9,581 nt of DNA from Syntrophomonas sp. UBA5432. Lineage in GTDB: Bacteria; Bacillota; Syntrophomonadia; Syntrophomonadales; Syntrophomonadaceae. The stretch is from NCBI GenBank assembly GCA_002424365.1, contig DIRQ01000097.1, forward strand, positions 15,109-24,689, in the 5' to 3' direction. Below, piece after piece: positions 5,864-9,581 of the stretch (position 1 is the first letter of the stretch; every line of letters begins with the position of its first letter). Both the position numbers and the translations under genes were made by a program. The notes beneath the pieces are model-generated. The model ran no database searches and was not told the DNA's origin. It was given only the letters and a program-made list of their open reading frames with translations.

Positions 5864-5914
5864 TTTACCGCTATTTTAAATCAAAAGTAATGGGTATACT
5901 GGCTAAAACCGAAG

Positions 5915-5923
5915 TGCTATAAT
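5915..5923 (+). promoter_or_regulatory. Extended -10 promoter of the degV gene
   Basis: TGCTATAAT gives a perfect TATAAT (5918-5923) with the TGN extension. No good -35 is seen at 16-18 bp; the extended -10 can compensate for that. The predicted start is near 5930, leaving about 48 nt of leader to the chosen start codon. Confidence 0.55.
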
Positions 5924-5977
5924 TTAGCTGTAGCTTTTATAAATGATTATTATTATATGGTGATGGGAGCTGAGGGA

Positions 5978-6823
5978 TTGAAGGAAAAAATAGCCCTGAT
6001 AGTTGACAGTATGTGTGATTTGCCCCAGGAAATTATTCAGAGATTTGCTATTAAAGTATTACCTGCCAAAATAATTTATCCGGGAAAAGAATACGCCGAT
6101 GGGTTAGATATACAACCAGATGAGGTTTATCGACGAATGCCAGATGAAATACCTACCACTGCTATGCCTAGTCCACATGAAATTTCAGAAACTTTTGAAC
6201 AAATACGTCGAGAAGGCTTTACCCACGTCCTGGCACTGCATATTTCCAGCGGCCTTTCCGGAACTGTTGAGGCGGTAAGAATGGTAGCCCGTGACTTTGA
6301 AAACCTGAAGATTTATGTAATGGATACCAAAACCCTATCGATGGGAACCGGTTGGATAGTACTGGATGCAGCCCGTAATATTGCTGACGGCTTATCCTTT
6401 GAACGAGTGGTGGAAAGCCTGCAACATATTCAGTCCAAAGTTGAAGTATATTATATTATTGAAACCCTGGAATACCTGCGCCGGGGTGGAAGAATCGGTC
6501 GCGTGGCCGGCATGCTAGGTCAGTTTTTGCACCTTAAACCTGTTATATCAGTTGACCGGGAAGGTGATTACTTTACCTATTGTAAAGCCCGGGGGCGTCT
6601 CAAATCCATTGAAAAGCTGGTCGAAATTGTAGAAAACAAGGTGAAAGAAAAACAGATTAAACTGGCGATTATGAATGGCGGAGCCTCGCAGGAATTCGAA
6701 AAATTGGTGGAAAGATTGCACCAGTTGCCTAATATTAAGGAACTGGTAACCTCAGACATCAGCCCTGCTCTAGGGGTGCATACCGGTCCTGGGCTGCTGG
6801 GAGTAAGCTTTTACGAAGTATAA
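5978..6823 (+). CDS. DegV family fatty-acid-binding protein (FakB-like)
   Basis: A 281-residue DegV/EDD-fold protein. Members bind a fatty acid in a buried tunnel; in Firmicutes FakB subunits present it to the kinase FakA, which makes acyl-phosphate for phospholipid synthesis. Motifs are IALIVDSMCDLP (5-16), the TSxPSP-like TTAMPSPHEI (60-69), ISSGLSGTV (89-97), MDTKTLSMGTGWIVLDAAR (115-133), and LEYLRRGGRIG (164-174) followed by LKPVISV. Length is typical. I choose TTG at 5978, where GGGAG (5965-5969) lies eight bases upstream and the protein begins like relatives; ATG at 5957 or 5963 lacks a ribosome binding site. It is a single gene ending in a strong terminator. No FakA gene is nearby, so the partner is unknown. 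Confidence 0.88.
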   Translation: MKEKIALIVDSMCDLPQEIIQRFAIKVLPAKIIYPGKEYADGLDIQPDEVYRRMPDEIPTTAMPSPHEISETFEQIRREGFTHVLALHISSGLSGTVEAVRMVARDFENLKIYVMDTKTLSMGTGWIVLDAARNIADGLSFERVVESLQHIQSKVEVYYIIETLEYLRRGGRIGRVAGMLGQFLHLKPVISVDREGDYFTYCKARGRLKSIEKLVEIVENKVKEKQIKLAIMNGGASQEFEKLVERLHQLPNIKELVTSDISPALGVHTGPGLLGVSFYEV

Positions 6824-6835
6824 TTACCAAACCAG

Positions 6836-6880
6836 AATAACCGGCGAGATGGTTTATCATTCTCGTCGGTTATTGTTTTA
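6836..6880 (+). terminator. Intrinsic terminator after degV
   Basis: Arms 6836-6849 (AATAACCGGCGAGA) and 6861-6874 (TCTCGTCGGTTATT) pair over 14 bp with a single G-U, closed by an 11-nt loop and followed by GTTTTAT (6875-6881). It lies 12 nt after the degV stop codon and isolates degV from the next gene. Confidence 0.9.
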
Positions 6881-6896
6881 TAAAAAACAATACTAA

Positions 6897-6926
6897 TTGT
6901 AATTATTTACCATTGTGTTATATAAT
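6897..6926 (+). promoter_or_regulatory. Promoter of the hypothetical exported protein
   Basis: TTGTAA (6897-6902) and a perfect TATAAT (6921-6926) are separated by 18 bp. The expected start is near 6933, leaving about 24 nt of leader that contains AGGAGG (6945-6950). This placement excludes the upstream in-frame ATG at 6915 as a start codon. Confidence 0.6.
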
Positions 6927-6956
6927 ACCATTATTAGTTACACTAGGAGGATGATA

Positions 6957-7502
6957 GTGCCAGTAAAAAACTTTTTTCTTATGAGCTTTACAATCGTTAT
7001 CTGCCTGCTATTTCTATTTTCACCTTTCACGGAATCTAAAACCTATTTCCCTTCTAATCAAATTGCCATTGTAGCAATAGCAGACAAAGATGATGCTTTG
7101 CAGGCAATGCTTAATGGCTTCGAACTCTACGGTTCATTTTTGAATGATATTGAATTTCAGCAAGGCTACTACTTACCACTACATGGTAAAACTCGAGCAG
7201 AAGCTATTAATTATCTGGGGGGTGGATTTGAAAAGAATCTGGCTGCAAGCATAGTTGACGAGTATACCTGTTTCATACCAGAACTTAACTGTCTGGCTAT
7301 TAAACCTGTTGAAGGACTACCGTTACTTAATAAGGAGGACATTCCCTATCTTAGCTGTGATGAAATAAATAACGAGCATATTATTTTTTCTCGGGAATTT
7401 ACTAGCTGTTACTCTCCAATAGACCGTTACCTTTACCAGGTAGAAATACGGCTGTATCAAGACCACTGGAAAATATCTGCCCTCAGCCTTGATGAGCTCT
7501 AG
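6957..7502 (+). CDS. Hypothetical exported or membrane-anchored protein
   Basis: A 181-residue protein I do not recognise. One hydrophobic segment (about 6-22, FFLMSFTIVICLLFLFS) after a basic residue looks like a signal peptide or N-terminal anchor; no clear lipobox is seen. The remainder is acidic, with no further membrane segment, and should lie outside the membrane. Its pattern (KTRAEAINYLGGGF, then PEL, KPVEGLPLL, and a final VEIRLYQDHWKISAL) resembles small secreted alpha+beta domains of Clostridia of unknown role (DUF3993-like at best). Cysteines 105, 112, 134 and 151 lie in this domain. I choose GTG at 6957, six bases after AGGAGG; the ATG at 6951 abuts that site. It has its own promoter. 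No convincing terminator follows. Confidence 0.7.
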   Translation: MPVKNFFLMSFTIVICLLFLFSPFTESKTYFPSNQIAIVAIADKDDALQAMLNGFELYGSFLNDIEFQQGYYLPLHGKTRAEAINYLGGGFEKNLAASIVDEYTCFIPELNCLAIKPVEGLPLLNKEDIPYLSCDEINNEHIIFSREFTSCYSPIDRYLYQVEIRLYQDHWKISALSLDEL

Positions 7503-7868
7503 TAAGAAAACAGACACGGGAATAGACATAGATACATAGATCTCCCACAGATTTCTTTTTTAAAATAACTTAACCCCAACTACTGTTTTCATACGTGGTT
7601 GCGCGTGTCCTCTTACCGCTCACAAATTTAGCTTTTTGAGCAGGAAAATAGGTATAAACTATAGAAATGGGTTCACAGTGTTAATAAGAAAATTGGTGTA
7701 ATAATATGGTTATCTTGTAAATAGCTTCGAATTGAGAACTAGAGTGGTTGTTTAGAGTGAAGGGTGAGGTACTTCTAACTAGGGACTCGATTAATTATAT
7801 AAAGATAAAGAACAATGAACATATTTTCATAGATGTTATTGTCCTTCGGCATGGGGTTATTAAAATAT
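7503..7868. other. Intergenic region without a convincing gene
   Basis: This 366-bp stretch holds no open frame with a start and ribosome binding site on either strand. A GC-richer patch (about 7592-7622) stands out from AT-rich surroundings. On the minus strand it is open for about 34 codons, but with no usable start. A T-run (7556-7561) lacks a clear stem, so it is a poor terminator. The 17-bp motif TAGAGTGAAGGGTGAGG sits at 7753-7769. A weak promoter (TTCTAA 7773-7778, TATATA 7796-7801, 17-bp spacing) could serve the gene at 7869. Confidence 0.6.
7753..7769 (+). repeat. 17-bp G-rich motif, copy 2 (TAGAGTGARGGGTGAGG)
   Basis: TAGAGTGAAGGGTGAGG matches 16 of 17 bases of the minus-strand motif at 2806-2822 upstream of trmD. 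A shorter AGAGTG occurs 13 bp before it (7741-7746). Both 17-mers lie in non-coding DNA. Confidence 0.4.
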
Positions 7869-8315
7869 ATGAAAGGCGTGAACCTGTTGAACAAGTATTA
7901 TTTTGTGGACAAATCCCGTTATACTGAGAATTGGCCCCTCTTAGCACTTTTATTTGTTGGCGCCATCCTAGCCTGGTGGCAAATATCATCGCTGCTGGCT
8001 GCAGTGCTGGCAGGATTAGGTTTTATAATAATGCTGGTAAATGAAAAGCGGGGAAAGAAAAAGAATGGTAACTCGATAGAAGTTTTAGAAAAATGTATAA
8101 TATTTAACGAAGATGGCCAGAGTCGTAGTATCGCATTTAATGAAATTAAAAAAATAAAGTATAGCAACAGTATAACCACAGGAGATTCAACCATATTAAT
8201 TCAAACAGGGATTAACAAACATAAAATACAACCTTCAAACTATGAAAACAGTGATAAGTTGCTCCAACAGTTACAAAGCAAATTTTCTGATTTTAATTGT
8301 ACTATAGTTAAATGA
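7869..8315 (+). CDS. Hypothetical small membrane protein with possible PH-like C-terminal domain
   Basis: A 148-residue protein with no named relative that I recognise. After a short N-terminus, two hydrophobic helices at about residues 22-38 and 40-57 (WPLLALLFVGAILAWW, then SSLLAAVLAGLGFIIMLV) form a membrane hairpin, followed by a basic EKRGKKK stop-transfer segment. The last 80 or so residues alternate like beta strands (IEVLEKCIIFNED, RSIAFNEIKKIKYSNS, TILIQTGINKHKI) and end in a helix, LLQQLQSKF. This architecture is common in bacterial TM plus PH-like (DUF304-type) proteins; the match is by pattern only. The start is uncertain: ATG 7869 has only a distant GGGG, and TTG 7887 has AAAGG ten bases upstream (142 residues). 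A weak AT-rich terminator overlaps the stop codon. Confidence 0.65.
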   Translation: MKGVNLLNKYYFVDKSRYTENWPLLALLFVGAILAWWQISSLLAAVLAGLGFIIMLVNEKRGKKKNGNSIEVLEKCIIFNEDGQSRSIAFNEIKKIKYSNSITTGDSTILIQTGINKHKIQPSNYENSDKLLQQLQSKFSDFNCTIVK

Positions 8316-8339
8316 TACTATGCCTTTCTATCATTTTTT
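8310..8339 (+). terminator. Weak terminator between the convergent genes
   Basis: AAATGATA (8310-8317) and TATCATTT (8329-8336) form an 8-bp AT-rich stem with an 11-nt loop, followed by further Ts to 8339. The left arm contains the TGA stop (8313-8315) of the membrane-protein gene. On the minus strand the same hairpin follows the HD-GYP gene but has only a short T-run, so it may work mainly rightward. Confidence 0.5.
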
Positions 8340-8348
8340 CCGAGATTT

Positions 8349-9491
8349 CTATAGCCCTGCTGCATTTATATCAGTAGGTAAATTATCTTCTCTTGCTCGA
8401 GTAATTTTATGCAGTATATCTGCAGTTTCTTGCTTATTCAATCGCCCACTAATCTTAATCTTGCTTGATTGTTGTAAATCAATGCTGGTACTTGTTTTTA
8501 ATGGGTTACCATACTGGTCTGTCATAACTTCAATTATAGGCCTGGTCATATTAAACCTATTGGCTGATGTAACTACAGCAATACGACCATCGTTAAGACG
8601 AATAAGACTACCAATAGGATAGAGTGCAATATTAGAAATAAAGGCATCAACAATTTCTGGATCAAAGTATGTATTCCGCAAACCTTTTAATACGGTTAAG
8701 CCATCTATGGTGGAATATGCCTTGCGGTATGGGTGATCAGATATAACCGCATCAAAAGTATCTACCACTGCTGTTATTTTGGCATATTCTACTATCTCCT
8801 TATCCCGTAACCCTCGGGGATAACCGGATCCATCTACCCGTTCATGATGTTGATAAGCTATGTGAGCTGAAGTAGTGGATAACTCATGGTAACTACGGAG
8901 AATATTGAAACCTGCTTCCGGATGCTGCTTTATGATATCCATTTCCTGCGGGTTTAAAGTTCCAGGGTTATTAATTATAGAACGATCAATGGCAATCATG
9001 CCAATATCGTGTAAAAGGGTACCCAGTCCGAGATCCACTATATTACCCTCGGGATAACCGAGACTTAGACCGGTCATAATGGCATAAATAGAGACATTTA
9101 TCGGGTGAAAAAGAAGATAGTCGTCATGGCTGTGAATTTCTTCCTTTTGAATTAAGGTGTTACGGTTAAGAATAACCTCATCGATAAGAAGATTTACCAT
9201 TTTCCTCAAGGATGTCATTTCCAGCCCTTTACCGTTACAAAACGTATTTAATGAATGTTTAAGTGTAGAAGATACAGTGGCCAGCACCTTATTTGATACT
9301 ATATCGTCTGCTTCCATATCGGTCAAGTAATCCTTAACAAAAACAGAGGGAATACCTAGTTCCTGCAGTTTTTTAATAAGGTTTACTGTAAGCTCAGTAT
9401 TCTCATTAATAAAGTGTCGCCCATCAGAACCCATAACCGTTCTCGCCACTACCATTCCTGCTTCTAGTTCCGCGGAATAAACCCTTTTCAT
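8349..9491 (-). CDS. HD-GYP domain protein, probable cyclic-di-GMP phosphodiesterase
   Basis: A 380-residue cytoplasmic protein with no membrane segments. The N-terminal 55 residues (VYSAELEAGMVVARTV to ELGIPSVFVKD) match the small domain common in front of HD-GYP units. A helical linker follows, then the HD-GYP core: HPINVSIYA (129-137), LLHDIGM (159-165) with the HD pair 161-162, QHPEAGF (189-195), His210, QHHERVDGSGYPRGL (214-228) with the GYP triad at 223-225, and ITAVVDTFDA (239-248). The tail YPIGSLIRLNDGRIAVV (291-307) is typical of the family. Metal ligands are present. The Lys that often follows HDIG is Met165, a variant common in Firmicutes. The start is ATG at 9491, with GGAGGG (9497-9502) five bases upstream. 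It likely hydrolyses cyclic di-GMP to control motility or surface growth; activity is inferred. Confidence 0.9.
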   Translation of the reverse strand: MKRVYSAELEAGMVVARTVMGSDGRHFINENTELTVNLIKKLQELGIPSVFVKDYLTDMEADDIVSNKVLATVSSTLKHSLNTFCNGKGLEMTSLRKMVNLLIDEVILNRNTLIQKEEIHSHDDYLLFHPINVSIYAIMTGLSLGYPEGNIVDLGLGTLLHDIGMIAIDRSIINNPGTLNPQEMDIIKQHPEAGFNILRSYHELSTTSAHIAYQHHERVDGSGYPRGLRDKEIVEYAKITAVVDTFDAVISDHPYRKAYSTIDGLTVLKGLRNTYFDPEIVDAFISNIALYPIGSLIRLNDGRIAVVTSANRFNMTRPIIEVMTDQYGNPLKTSTSIDLQQSSKIKISGRLNKQETADILHKITRAREDNLPTDINAAGL

Positions 9492-9517
9492 ACAATCCCT
9501 CCACAATATGATGAAAA

Positions 9518-9556
9518 ATATCTTTATTTTTATTATCTAAATAAACAAAAAGATAT
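9518..9556. promoter_or_regulatory. AT-rich inverted repeat upstream of the HD-GYP gene
   Basis: ATATCTTT (9518-9525) and AAAGATAT (9549-9556) are perfect 8-bp inverted repeats with a 23-bp spacer. On the minus strand the spacer contains GATAAT, a possible -10, about 30 bp before the ribosome binding site; no good -35 is seen. It could be an operator flanking the promoter, or the weak terminator of a leftward gene beyond the window, since TTTT follows the second arm. Confidence 0.3.
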
Positions 9557-9581
9557 GCGTCATTGTTTTATTATTTAGGTT

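Noticed and set aside
5957..5977. Upstream ATG/GTG/ATG starts for degV
   Set aside because: They are preceded by an AT run without a ribosome binding site. The protein from TTG 5978 begins like its relatives and has GGGAG at 8-nt spacing. A longer form cannot be fully excluded.
6915..6956. Longer N-terminus of the exported protein from ATG 6915
   Set aside because: It overlaps the -10 box and lies upstream of the predicted transcript start. GTG 6957 follows AGGAGG by six bases.
7515..7561. Candidate terminator after the exported protein gene (GGGA...TCCC plus T-run)
   Set aside because: Only four base pairs can form across a loop of about 20 nt, so it does not meet the pattern of an intrinsic terminator.
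8995..9011. Met after HDIG in the HD-GYP protein as a sign of inactivity
   Set aside because: The HDIGM form is common in Firmicutes HD-GYP proteins and the metal-binding His and Asp residues are present, so loss of activity cannot be argued from this change.
1..9581. Mobile elements, CRISPR arrays, toxin-antitoxin or defence genes, tRNA or rRNA
   Set aside because: No transposase, integrase, spaced repeats, RNA-gene consensus or defence domain is visible on either strand.

Overview
The window looks like a chromosomal segment of an anaerobic low-to-mid GC Gram-positive bacterium (class Clostridia; a Syntrophomonadaceae- or Peptococcaceae-like relative is my guess). The evidence is strong AGGAGG-type ribosome binding sites, many GTG/TTG starts, the Firmicutes gene order ylxM-ffh-rpsP-khpA-rimM-trmD-rplS-rbgA, and Clostridia-type DegV and HD-GYP proteins. 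No insertion sequence, CRISPR array, tRNA, rRNA or phage gene is visible.

Region 1 (37-5821, minus strand) is a translation and protein-targeting block. A strong sigma-A promoter (TTGACA-17-TAAAAT, 5793-5821) drives ylxM, ffh, rpsP, khpA, rimM and trmD, then a second SPOUT-type RNA methyltransferase of unknown substrate placed 3 nt after trmD. A second promoter with a leader RNA (1301-1423) precedes rplS. A compact terminator (893-924) separates rplS from rbgA, which has no visible promoter and so probably depends on readthrough. Together these genes cover membrane targeting by SRP (Ffh, and YlxM beside it), ribosomal proteins S16 and L19, assembly of the 30S (RimM) and 50S (RbgA) subunits, an RNA chaperone (KhpA), and methylation of tRNA G37 (TrmD).

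Region 2 (5822-8339, plus strand) is divergent from the operon. It holds a DegV/FakB-like fatty-acid-binding protein with its own extended -10 promoter and a strong terminator (6836-6880), then two unrecognised genes: an exported or membrane-anchored protein with four extracytoplasmic cysteines (6957-7502) and a small membrane protein with two predicted TM helices and a possible PH-like tail (7869-8315). The 366 bp between those two genes hold no convincing gene, only a GC-richer patch and a 17-bp motif that recurs upstream of trmD.

Region 3 (8349-9491, minus strand, convergent) is an HD-GYP-domain protein, probably a cyclic-di-GMP phosphodiesterase. A short AT-rich inverted repeat lies upstream at the window edge.

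I see no clearly new multi-gene system. The best leads are the orphan SPOUT methyltransferase coupled to trmD, a Glu at the expected catalytic Asp of TrmD, a stem-loop at the predicted 5' end of the SRP-operon transcript, the rplS leader, and the terminator in front of rbgA.
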